DNA of 9,478 nt, from the NCBI GenBank assembly GCA_039809405.1, contig JBDHUX010000035.1:1-9478 (forward strand), read 5' to 3'. Under the pieces are notes generated by a model that ran no database searches, had not been told where the DNA came from, and was given only the letters and a program-made list of their open reading frames with translations. The stretch comes from JBDHUX01 sp039809405 (lineage in GTDB: Bacteria; Patescibacteriota; Gracilibacteria; Absconditabacterales; Absconditicoccaceae). The position numbers were made by a program, and so were the translations under genes. Of the stretch, positions 1 through 6,834 are shown piece after piece; positions within the stretch are counted from its first letter, which is position 1; every line of letters begins with the position of its first letter.

Positions 1-563
1 CAAAGTTCATACGCTCTATCATAGTAATTTCTAAACCAAGGCGTAACATCTTCATTATAGTTTTTATTATCAAACATCCTAACCAGCACAACTAGGCTCT
101 GCGCTTTGGTCAATGGGCTAGATGGGTAAAATTTATTGTCAATGCCTCATTTAAATATACCAAGCATACAAGACCGATAAACATCTTCTGCTAAGTACTG
201 TGAAAACATACTGTTATCTAGGAAAGCACAAGTTTTTTCATCTACTCAAGTTGCTTTTGATTTCATAAGAATATCCTTTGCAAATCTTCATATAATTTTG
301 GCTGATTCCTCTCTTGTTATACTGTCAAAAGGTCTATAAGAAGATGGATCTCAAAAACTAGTAAGTCAATTTAGGTACATCCAAGCCAGCGCTTCTCTGA
401 ACTCCACATCATAATCAGCAACAGAATTACCTAGAGAAATAGTTCCAGTTAATCATCAAATCTTATTATTGCTAATCAAATCAATTCATGTGTCTTGCGC
501 AAAAATAGATCAAACAAAAAAACTACCTATAACCATTACAGATATGAGTATATTTGCTTTCAT
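1..563 (-). CDS. SLH-domain secreted protein, N-terminal part (partial)
   Basis: The reading frame starts at an ATG at 563 and runs off the left edge after 187 codons. It is open only if TGA is glycine: nine of its 14 glycines are TGA. Residues 1-23 look like a signal peptide (MKAN, then a hydrophobic stretch ending SIFA-QD), so the protein is exported. Two segments resemble S-layer homology repeats: about residues 52-95 (REALAWMYLNGLTSF, then PFDSITREESAKII) and about 131-165 (CMLGIFKGGIDNKFYP, then PLTKAQSLVVLVRMFD). SLH repeats usually bind cell-wall polymers and hold surface proteins on the envelope. The C-terminal part, which would carry any effector domain, is outside the window, so the function beyond surface attachment is unknown. 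The tRNA-Leu lies 213 bp upstream on the same strand. I see no strong ribosome binding site. Confidence 0.8.
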
Positions 564-776
564 GTTTATAATTTTAATAAATGATCTAAATTGATATATA
601 CTTGTGGCAGAGTTTTTTTATATTAAATATTAAATTATTAAATAAATTTGAAATTATGTACTGTATTGAATATAAAATATATATTATTACAAAGAGTATA
701 CACTATCATCAAGAAATTATATCTTATATTTTGAAATTATTATTAGTTTTAGATTGCTTAATTTACATAATGCTTA

Positions 777-859
777 TGGTACCAGGAACAGGACTTGAAC
801 CTGCACACCAAAGGCACTGCGTTCTAAGCGCAGCGTGTCTACCATTCCACCATCCTGGC
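777..859 (-). tRNA. tRNA-Leu(UAG), CCA encoded
   Basis: On the minus strand this stretch folds as a class II tRNA. The acceptor stem is GCCAGGA pairing with UCCUGGU, with discriminator A and an encoded CCA at 779-777. The anticodon stem CTGCG/CGCAG encloses loop CTTAGAA, giving anticodon UAG, which reads CUN leucine codons. The T arm GCAGG-TTCAAGT-CCTGT is clear, and a 12-nt variable region can form a short arm, as expected for leucine tRNA. The first acceptor pair is a G1-U72 wobble instead of the usual G-C. It stands alone; the UGA-reading tRNA-Gly expected in this lineage is not in the window. Confidence 0.95.
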
Positions 860-993
860 ATAATAAATAAGTTTTTGTTTGTTTTAATGAACACGATAAT
901 ACATCAATAATACAATGAACCAATACACTTCATAAAAGTAAATAAATTGGTTTTATATGCAAGGATATATATGATTAGTTGTTTATGTTTACT

Positions 994-1010
994 TGATATA
1001 TTGTATATCA
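994..1010. promoter_or_regulatory. Perfect 7-bp inverted repeat, possible operator
   Basis: TGATATA and TATATCA flank a 3-base spacer, 13 bp upstream of the -35 box proposed for the ferredoxin gene. The position would suit a regulator binding site. In DNA this AT-rich such palindromes also arise by chance, so the call is weak. Confidence 0.2.
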
Positions 1011-1022
1011 TATAAAATAATA

Positions 1023-1050
1023 TTGATAAAATAACATATATATGTAAAAT
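1023..1050 (+). promoter_or_regulatory. Sigma70-like promoter of the ferredoxin gene
   Basis: TTGATA and TAAAAT are separated by 16 bp, giving transcription from about 1057 and an 87-nt leader before the ferredoxin ATG at 1144. Two other promoter candidates in the window (upstream of the peptidases and of the map group) also have 16-bp spacers, which supports the pattern. AT-richness makes chance matches likely. Confidence 0.45.
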
Positions 1051-1094
1051 ATAAACTTTATTTTTTATAAGAAATATTTATATTTGAATTGATG

Positions 1095-1129
1095 TCTGAA
1101 ATAAATCAGATTATCACATATCATGATAA
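1095..1129 (+). promoter_or_regulatory. Two small hairpins in the ferredoxin leader
   Basis: TCTGA...TCAGA (1095-1110) and TTATCA...TGATAA (1111-1129) lie back to back and end 14 nt before the ferredoxin start codon. They could affect translation initiation of this gene, which has no clear Shine-Dalgarno sequence. The stems are short (5 and 6 bp) and AT-rich, so they may be fortuitous. Confidence 0.25.
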
Positions 1130-1143
1130 AGTAATAAAAATAA

Positions 1144-1539
1144 ATGCAAGAAGATAAAGCAAATCAAGATATATTGGATCAAAATACTTCAGATCCGGAT
1201 GCGGTAGATTCAGTATCTCAGGATAGTTTACTACACGAAACCAATACAATATGAAAAGTAACCATCTTAGATAGAGATGGTAGCAATTTGGGGAGTTTTC
1301 ACATGGATAGCAAAAAGTCTATCTTAGAAAATGCTGAAGAAAACGGGATAGATATATGATATAGTTGTAGAAGCGGAGCTTGTTTTGCTTGTTGATGTCA
1401 TATGATTGGTGGTAAACAGCATATAGATATAGGCAAATTTGATATACCACTTGTGGATGTAGAAGAGGACGACTGTTTGACTTGTATAGCTTGAGTAGAA
1501 GAAAATTTTAGTGGTGAGATAGTATTAAAAAAGTTTTAG
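1144..1539 (+). CDS. [2Fe-2S] ferredoxin
   Basis: A 131-residue protein with a plant-type [2Fe-2S] ferredoxin domain, a small soluble electron carrier. The cluster loop is C75-x4-C80-x2-C83, in the context YSCRSGACFAC, and the fourth ligand is C114 in the typical LTC context, 30 residues after C83. Extra cysteines at 85 and 111 lie next to the ligands. Four of the 12 glycines are TGA (G37, G72, G84, G117), two of them in or beside the cluster loop, so standard translation destroys the protein. Residues 1-36 form an acidic extension rich in D, Q, N and S, absent from minimal ferredoxins. The start is the first ATG after an in-frame TAA. No reductase or partner enzyme is nearby, so the redox pathway is unknown. 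The gene converges with the DUF4230 gene. Confidence 0.93.
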
Positions 1540-1655
1540 ATAATTATGATCAAAATACCATTTCAAGCTTATCGAAAAATCTCAACGACAACAGTTTCAA
1601 GCTTCAATCATAATACAAACTACATCTTTTTATTTCCAAATCTAAATAGTAAAAC

Positions 1656-2285
1656 TTACCTTATCACCACTTGACTAACTCCCATAGAAGTAAATAGCTT
1701 CAGTAGTACTTCTGATCAAGCCGAGTTTACTTTGTCAAATATACCATCAGATATAGCTTTGGAAGTAATCTCTGACTGTGCTTGTGATCTTGCATACTCC
1801 TCCAAGCTCAAATTTTGACCAAATATAGTAGGTATGATACCAGTATCCCTCTGGACTACATTTACAGTGTCTATTTTGGAGACCAATACAACTGGCTCAG
1901 TATCTATATAAACTGCATCTCAGCTAACTTCAATACTCCAGTTGCCGGATAAGAAATCGTAACCAGCAATCACACTTCAAGTTGCATCTATATAAATATC
2001 ATCTCTCTGTAGCCACTTCTCCGCCTGCCTCAATAACATAGAAAACTCATTGCTTCACTTTATATAACTTATAATCTCTGATGATGCTTTTTGACTTATA
2101 CTATAAGTCGCCTCTACTACTTGTATCTTACCAACAGTCTCCAATTTATCTTGTACAGCATCTCTACTCACCCAGATTTGTTTCTCCACTACATTTGGAC
2201 GGAAAAAACTAGTAAACTGATAAGCATAATACAGTCACACCACCACTAGTATTAAGATAATAATAGTAGTAAGTCTTCTAAACAT
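1656..2285 (-). CDS. DUF4230-family membrane-anchored protein
   Basis: A 209-residue protein in code 25 with five of 12 glycines as TGA. Residues about 5-24 form one hydrophobic segment (LTTIIILILVVVGLYYAY) after a short basic start, so it is probably anchored with the C-terminal domain outside the cell. The rest resembles DUF4230: a conserved ETVGKIQVVEATYS segment near 53, a beta-rich core with DTEPVVLVSKID, an alpha-helical stretch with many A, S and Q residues, and an ending of the LLKLFTSMGVSQVVI type. The family's function is unknown. A TATAAT lies at 2291-2296, so close to the ATG that the message would be almost leaderless. The peptidase terminator lies just upstream, so the gene is probably transcribed alone. 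Confidence 0.75.
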
Positions 2286-2347
2286 AAAGTATTATAATGA
2301 TATAAAGATAATAGGATGATATATATTTGTCATACAAAATCAAATAT

Positions 2348-2378
2348 AAAAAACTCCCCCTTAAAACAAGAGGGAGTT
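2348..2378 (-). terminator. Rho-independent terminator of peptidase copy A
   Basis: An 11-bp stem with one mismatch (2352-2362 with 2368-2378) and loop AAAAC is followed on the minus strand by a T run at 2353-2348. It lies about 30 bp beyond the peptidase stop. Very similar hairpins follow peptidase copies B and C. Confidence 0.85.
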
Positions 2379-2408
2379 CTTTTGAATCAATTCTTTAAAA
2401 TCAAATTA

Positions 2409-3317
2409 TTAAACTAGCAATGATCAGTAGACACATTGAAAAACTTGTTGATCACAGTAAGTGAAACCTGGCCATGACGGAGGAGCGCTTCCACCTTGTC
2501 GCATAACTGAATAGGTATCTGTCCCATCACAACTAAATGGGATACAACTATACGAACTAGAAGTTAGGGCGATACCATCACCCGTGTCAGTATGTCTAAA
2601 TCCTATAGTATGACCCAATTCGTGTGCCATGAGAAATTTCTTCTGAGAAGCACTAGTAGATGGATTATTCGTATGAATTCGTATATTAACACCTGGAATG
2701 CCACCAATAGTTGGTAAGTCGCCATTGGAGTATGATTGACCAATGTTTTCACTGATTACAGTGATAGCATTTGCATTGGTTTTTGAATAAGTCCATCCTC
2801 CTGTTGCAAGTTTTACAGTTAGTCCAAGTGCATTCCACTCGGCAATCGCTTGACTTACGGCAGTCATCCATTGTGATGATAAATCTGCATGCACATAGAC
2901 TGTATAAGTTTTAGGAGTAACAAGATATGTGTGTCTCCTATGCGACCTGATAGAAAGTGATGGATCTTCTATGAGGCTTTTCATATAGTCACTAATCCAT
3001 TTTCTTGTAGCTGCTTCATCTCCATTGAATTGATACATGAAATCATTATTTGATGAACTATAATAGATAGTGATAGCATCCCACTGTGCGATATTTTCAT
3101 CAATCAAAAATCTCAACTCTTCTCTCATCTCATCTTGTAACTTCTTATCATCTGTAGCACCTTCTACAAGCTCTGTAATACGGTTTTCTATTTTTGTTTG
3201 GATATCAGTAGTTTCCGTTTCATTTGTAAGTGAGTTCTCTTTTTCACACCCTGTAATCATAAATATAGATACTATACTTACGAATAAAATAGTTAAAAAT
3301 TTAAAATATTTTTTCAT
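2409..3317 (-). CDS. M57-like lipoprotein metallopeptidase, copy A
   Basis: A 302-residue secreted zinc metallopeptidase. Residues 1-23 are a lipoprotein signal with lipobox ITG-C24, so the mature protein should be lipid-anchored on the outer face of the membrane. Residues about 35-75 form a charged helical segment. The catalytic core has HELGHTIGFRH, with H232, H236 and H242 as zinc ligands and E233 as the general base, then a Met-turn at SVM272. This is the metzincin pattern and most resembles the M57 HEIGH family. C258, C263, C288 and C295 are conserved in all copies and may form disulfides. A standard stop (TGA) occurs after Y297; in code 25 it is glycine and translation continues through GSLLV to TAA at 2409-2411. 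No internal TGA precedes it despite 19 glycines. The substrate is unknown. Confidence 0.88.
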
Positions 3318-3381
3318 TTTAAAAAATTTTGTTTGGTTTAAAAAAATAGTTGTTTGAAATATTAAAGAACTGATTCAAAAT

Positions 3382-3398
3382 GTAAATACGAAATTTAC
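3382..3398 (-). promoter_or_regulatory. Hairpin at the 5' end of the peptidase A leader
   Basis: GTAAAT and ATTTAC form a 6-bp stem around a 5-nt loop. Given the -10 box at 3406-3411, the hairpin would sit almost at the 5' end of the transcript, where it could stabilise the message. The same hairpin precedes copy B, but the whole leader is duplicated, so this is not independent evidence. Confidence 0.3.
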
Positions 3399-3405
3399 AA
3401 GAGTA

Positions 3406-3433
3406 TTTATAACAAAAGAGAGAGAGAATGCAA
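3406..3433 (-). promoter_or_regulatory. Sigma70-like promoter of peptidase copy A
   Basis: On the minus strand TTGCAT (3433-3428) and TATAAA (3411-3406) are separated by 16 bp containing a CT-dinucleotide run. The start point would be near 3399 and the leader about 80 nt. The sequence is repeated unchanged upstream of copy B and forms the outer edge of the duplicated unit, so each copy seems to carry its own promoter. Confidence 0.5.
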
Positions 3434-3460
3434 GAGATTTGTCATACAAAATCAAATATG

Positions 3461-3488
3461 AAAAACTCCCCCTTAAAACAAGAGGGAG
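3461..3488 (-). terminator. Rho-independent terminator of peptidase copy B
   Basis: A 9-bp stem with one mismatch (3466-3474 with 3480-3488), loop AAAAC, followed on the minus strand by TTTTT. It is nearly identical to the terminator of copy A and separates copy B from the promoter of copy A. Confidence 0.85.
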
Positions 3489-3519
3489 CTCTTTTGAATC
3501 ATTCTTTAAAATTAAATTA

Positions 3520-4422
3520 TTAAACTAGCAATGATCAGTATACACATTGAAAAACTTGTTGGTCACAAGTTGAGAAATTAATCCATGAAGAAGGCGGAGT
3601 TCCACCAGATTTCATAATTGAACTAGCATCATAGCCATCGCATACATAAGATATACATGGATAAGAAGCAATTGGCAATGGATATCCTTCACTTGTATTG
3701 GTATGTTTAAATCCTATAGTGTGACCTAATTCATGTGCCATGATAAGTTTTTTTTGACCTGAGCTTAATCCATCATTCCCATAATCAATCCTTAACTCAC
3801 CACCAGGATTTCCGCTACTATATGGACTAAGGGCATCAGCATAGGCACCAGTAAGATCGTGCATAAAAACTGTAATTGCACCATAGTTATATTTACTACT
3901 AGTAGATCCTCCATTAGTAAAACTAACTGTAAGACCAAGACTATTCCATGCAGAGATAGCTTGACTTACAGCAGTTGACCATCCTGATGGCACACTTGTA
4001 TGAACATAAACTGTTTTTGTTCCAGAGGTAACTAAATACTGGGCACGTCTATGTGTTCTAATAGAGACAGGTGTTCGTTGCTCGTACTCCATACTCTCTC
4101 TAGCCCAAGCTCTAGTTGTCCTTTGATCAGCATTTATATACTCGAAATCTTGACTAATTGAGTTGTAATCAATGCGTAAAGTAAAGATTTGGACTACATT
4201 GTATTCTACCAAAAATCTCAACTCTTCTCTCATCTCATCTTGTAACTTCTTATCATCTGTAGCACCTTCTACAAGCTCTGTAATACGGTTTTCTATTTTT
4301 GTTTGGACATCAATAGTTTCCGTTTCATTTGTAAGTGGATTTTCTTTTTCACACCCGGTAATCATAAATATAGATACTATACTTATGAGTAAAATAGTTA
4401 AAAATTTAAAATAATTTTTCAT
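3520..4422 (-). CDS. M57-like lipoprotein metallopeptidase, copy B
   Basis: A 300-residue paralogue of copy A. Signal and lipobox (ITG-C24) and the first roughly 72 residues are nearly identical to copy A, including TELVEGATDDKKLQDEM. Residues about 75-160 are much less alike, although the spacing holds and RTHRR, YLVT and TVYVH are kept. The active site is HELGHTIGFKH (H230, E231, H234, H240) with Met-turn M270. The four cysteines (256, 261, 286, 293) are conserved. The reading frame passes a TGA after Y295 and ends five codons later at TAA (3520-3522), as in copy A. All 21 glycines before that are GGN. It should be lipid-anchored outside the membrane. Divergence in the middle with fixed ends suggests that specificity has changed, but no substrate can be named. 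Confidence 0.88.
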
Positions 4423-4486
4423 TTTAAAAAATTTTGTTTGGTTTAAAAAAATAGTTGCTTGAAATATTAAAGAACTGATTCAAAAT

Positions 4487-4503
4487 GTAAATACGAAATT
4501 TAC
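4487..4503 (-). promoter_or_regulatory. Hairpin at the 5' end of the peptidase B leader
   Basis: The same GTAAAT/ATTTAC stem with a 5-nt loop as at 3382-3398, placed identically relative to the promoter of copy B. Confidence 0.3.
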
Positions 4504-4510
4504 AAGAGTA

Positions 4511-4538
4511 TTTATAACAAAAGAGAGAGAGAATGCAA
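4511..4538 (-). promoter_or_regulatory. Sigma70-like promoter of peptidase copy B
   Basis: TTGCAT (4538-4533) and TATAAA (4516-4511) on the minus strand with a 16-bp spacer, identical to the promoter of copy A. The two genes are probably under the same control. Confidence 0.5.
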
Positions 4539-4575
4539 GTGAATTATTGGTAACTCAAACATTAAGTAAATAGAC

Positions 4576-4603
4576 AAAAACCCTCCATGATAGGAGAGTT
4601 TTT
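4576..4603. terminator. Bidirectional terminator downstream of map
   Basis: AAAAACCCTCC and GGAGAGTTTTT form an 11-bp stem with one mismatch around loop ATGATA, with T runs on both strands. It lies about 160 bp beyond the map stop and about 40 bp upstream of the promoter of peptidase copy B, so its likely role is to end map transcription. Confidence 0.75.
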
Positions 4604-4604
4604 T

Positions 4605-4689
4605 TGTCATCCTGAACGTAGTGAAGGATCCAGGTTATTGCAAGGTTAAAGTTTGAATTCCTGGATTCTTCGTTTCACTCAGAATGACA
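4605..4689. repeat. REP-like imperfect inverted repeat (85 bp)
   Basis: Two 30-bp arms, TGTCATCCTGAACGTAGTGA... at 4605-4634 and its imperfect complement at 4660-4689, match at about 22 positions around a 25-bp spacer. The left arm recurs at 7070-7096, so this is a dispersed repeat and not a simple terminator. TGTCATYCTGA...GAAGRATC sequences are a common type of interspersed palindrome in bacterial genomes. It lies in the 3' region of map and could form a long hairpin that protects the message end. Confidence 0.7.
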
Positions 4690-4718
4690 ATAGGATTATT
4701 ATATAAATATCTCAGATC

Positions 4719-4733
4719 TCCCGCCTTGCGGGA
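4719..4733. repeat. GC-rich hairpin TCCCGC-CTT-GCGGGA
   Basis: A perfect 6-bp GC-rich stem with a 3-nt loop, conspicuous in AT-rich intergenic DNA, 30 bp beyond the map stop. The minus strand lacks a T run after it, so it does not look like a terminator for map. It may be part of another short dispersed repeat. Confidence 0.35.
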
Positions 4734-4763
4734 TAAAATCTTTTTATCTTCAAATGTATATAA

Positions 4764-5567
4764 TTACTTCTGCACTAATGAACTATCAGTTATACCTGAC
4801 AGTATCTCTACTCAGTTGTATCAGAAAGCAAGTGTGTACTCCCACTGACATCACAGATCTCATTTAATAGTAAACAGATCCCAGCCATTTTTGGATCAGA
4901 CAAAATCGTCGCTATACTCAGCAGTGATGGGCTCTAGTGCAAACACCATCCCAGGACGAAATTTGATAGATTTAAGTCTATGGTCCGCATAGTTACTGAT
5001 CCAAGGATCTTCATGGACAGTCTTACCTAACCCATGTCAAGTAAGTCACTTGATAATCTGATATCCATCATTTTTTATCTGATTATACACAAATCTGCCA
5101 TAATCAAACAAACTAAAATCTTTCTTGATAAGTAAGATACTATCATCTAGAACTCTCTTGGTTGCATTGATAAGTCAAGCTGCTTTGGGATTAGTTCTAA
5201 TTCATCCTACCACCACACTTACTGCAGAGTCTGTTATATAACCATCGCATTTGATACCAGTATCTATCTTGAGTAAATCTCAAGGTTTCAATATGTATTT
5301 GCTTGGTATGCCATGAACTAGTCAATCGTTGTAAGATAGACACAAATTGGCCGGATATCACTCAAATCATTTGAAAGCTCACTTGATATCGTGTCATAGA
5401 TTGGTTTTATTCAAGTCTGCTATAAAATCAGTTGCATATTTTTCTAGATCAAGTAAAGATACTCAAGGTGCCACTTTGTCAGCAATATATATGATAAGCT
5501 GATTTAAAAACTCTCCCGATTTTTTGATTTTTTCAATCTCTTGGTCTGCATAATTTCTTATCTGCAT
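4764..5567 (-). CDS. map: Methionine aminopeptidase, type I
   Basis: A 267-residue cytoplasmic enzyme that removes the initiator methionine from new proteins. All five metal ligands are in place: D102 (KIDTG), D113 (TDSA), H178 (GHGLGK), E212 (ALEPI) and E243 (WEYT). H85 (GLVHGIP) and H185 (TVHEDP) match the substrate-binding histidines. The length and the spacing of these residues match the type I family. Sixteen of its 28 glycines are TGA, including the first glycine of GHG, so the gene is shattered in standard translation. The ATG at 5567 starts a protein with the usual MAP N-terminus. The gene lies 12 bp behind a 114-codon reading frame on the same strand and is probably cotranscribed with it from the promoter at 5957-5984. 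Confidence 0.95.
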
Positions 5568-5579
5568 TTGGTGGTGTTC

Positions 5580-5924
5580 TTATGGATTAGATCATATAGG
5601 ATCTATTCTTATTATATTGTTTTCATCTATTGTCACTTTTGGCTCATATACCTTAATAAATCCATCTTCATTTTTTGGTAAGGAGTGTATATCTCGATTT
5701 AGTGCATCCTGCATATCATCAAGTCTCCTCCTAACAGTCATAGCAGGTTTTCACGATTCATCTCTAGAAAGAACAGTATTTTCTATACCATCATATCTAA
5801 GCAATCTCTCAAGTCTAAATATAAAATTTTCACTTGCCTCCCTTCAAGTATGCACCTTATGCTCATGAAGTATAGTATCCATCTTTGACTCAAATGATCA
5901 GATAGTTTGTTCGTTTATAGGCAT
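5580..5924 (-). CDS. Hypothetical protein, 114 residues, upstream of map
   Basis: I do not recognise this protein. It is open from ATG 5924 to TAA 5580-5582 only if TGA is glycine (four of six glycines). The first half is probably helical and highly charged, with FIFRLERLLRYDG followed by PAMTVRRRLDDMQDALNRD; the second half looks beta-rich (FIKVYEPKVTIDENNIIRID). There is no signal peptide, membrane segment, cysteine or tryptophan, so it is probably cytosolic. It begins 26 nt beyond the predicted start point of a strong promoter and stops 12 bp before map, so the two are likely one operon. This hints at a link to protein maturation, but nothing in the sequence shows it. The glycine codon use is that of the resident genes. 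Confidence 0.7.
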
Positions 5925-5956
5925 GTTTATAGTATTAAAAGTAAATTAACATTGAC

Positions 5957-5984
5957 ATTATAGTAATAATTATATAAATATCAA
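5957..5984 (-). promoter_or_regulatory. Sigma70-like promoter of the orf114-map operon
   Basis: On the minus strand TTGATA (5984-5979) and a consensus TATAAT (5962-5957) are separated by 16 bp. Transcription would start near 5950, about 26 nt before the ATG at 5924. It is the best promoter match in the window and begins just beyond the stop of the uvrB fragment. Confidence 0.6.
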
Positions 5985-5991
5985 GTAAAAT

Positions 5992-6813
5992 TTACTCATT
6001 TTCTATATCTCTTATCTGATCCCTAAGTAGTGCTGCTTTCTCAAATTCTCGTTCTTTTACTGCATCTTCAAGTTGTGCCCTAAGCTGTGCTACCACTATA
6101 CCTTTCTCTTTTTTAGTCAGCTTTTTTAGTCTTTTTACTTTGCCTCTCGTCACCAGATCAAATCACTGTTTCAGTTCATCATCAGTTTTTACTGTTTCAA
6201 TGTCTTTCACATTGCTTATAGCTTTGGTTGGTTTTGTGTTATGCTTTTTATTGTATCAAATCTGTATATTTCTCCTACGATAAGTCTCCCAAAGTGCTTT
6301 GATCATGCTTTCTGTAATATTGTCACCGTACAAAACTACTTCACTATCAGGATTACGAGCTGCACGACCTATGATCTGTATCAATGATGTAGTGGAACGG
6401 AGGAATCACTCTTTATCAGCATCAAGTATAGCGAGGAAGCTTACTTCTGGCAGATCTATACCTTCTCTAAGTAGATTGATACCAACCAAGATATCTATAG
6501 CTCAAGTCCTAAGTTTCTTGATAATCTCCCAGCGATCCATTGTGCTTATCTCGCTATGTAAGTAGTATGCTTTGTATCACTTCTTGATAAGAAAATTGGT
6601 TATCTCTTCACTAGATTTTTTGGTCATGGTGAGTATGATAGTCCTACCTCAAGAAGCAATATGTTGATCTATCTTCTCAAACATATGATCTATAAAAACA
6701 GGTCCATTTCTGGCTGATAAGTCTTTATTTATACCATCTCCATCAAATAAAAAATCTTTATCTATCTGAAAATAATCTGAGATATTTTGGTATGGGTGGT
6801 GTTGGCTGAACAT
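5992..6813 (-). CDS. uvrB: UvrB C-terminal half, truncated (likely pseudogene)
   Basis: A 273-residue frame matching the second half of the excision-repair helicase UvrB. It has the C-terminal helicase domain (SGGRTIILTMTKKSSEEIT, YLHSEI, ILVGINLLREGIDLPEVS, ILDADKEGFLRS, LIQIIGRAARN) and a final UVR motif (LEDAVKEREFEKAALLRDQI). Full UvrB is about 660 residues; the N-terminal helicase domain with Walker A, the UvrA-binding domain and the beta-hairpin are all missing, so it cannot hydrolyse ATP or load damaged DNA alone. The first 45 or so residues (MFSQHHPYQNISDYFQ...) do not look like UvrB. An in-frame TAA at 6835-6837 closes the frame at the edge of a MITE-like element. A TTG at 6834 is an alternative start. 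Six of 16 glycines are TGA. It may be a remnant or a deliberately short paralogue. Confidence 0.8.
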
Positions 6814-6834
6814 GTAAATAACATAACAAATCAA

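Larger units (their letters stand above)
2325..3434 (-). repeat. Tandem duplication unit 1 (peptidase copy A)
   Basis: This unit is repeated head to tail at 3437-4539, with two bases between the copies. Each carries, in the direction of transcription, a promoter, a leader, a lipoprotein peptidase gene and a hairpin terminator. The outer parts are almost identical: the promoter, leader and first roughly 72 codons at one end, and the last codons, 3' untranslated region and terminator at the other. The middle of the gene has diverged strongly. Confidence 0.85.
3437..4539 (-). repeat. Tandem duplication unit 2 (peptidase copy B)
   Basis: Second copy of the unit at 2325-3434, in the same orientation. 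Its left edge begins with the same ATTTGTCATACAAAATC run as 2325, and its right edge ends with GAGAATGCAAG as at 3434. The duplication therefore includes the whole transcription unit and not just the coding sequence. Confidence 0.85.

Noticed and set aside
602..910. A plus-strand open frame of about 100 codons
   Set aside because: It crosses the tRNA-Leu gene on the opposite strand, and its residues show no domain or export signal.
1546..1911. A plus-strand frame starting 7 bp after the ferredoxin stop, open if TGA is glycine
   Set aside because: It lies mostly antisense to the DUF4230 gene, whose product has a membrane anchor and a family-like C-terminus, whereas this frame resembles nothing.
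2325..4539. A composite transposon as the cause of the peptidase duplication
   Set aside because: There is no transposase, and the repeats are simple head-to-tail units without terminal inverted repeats; unequal recombination is sufficient.
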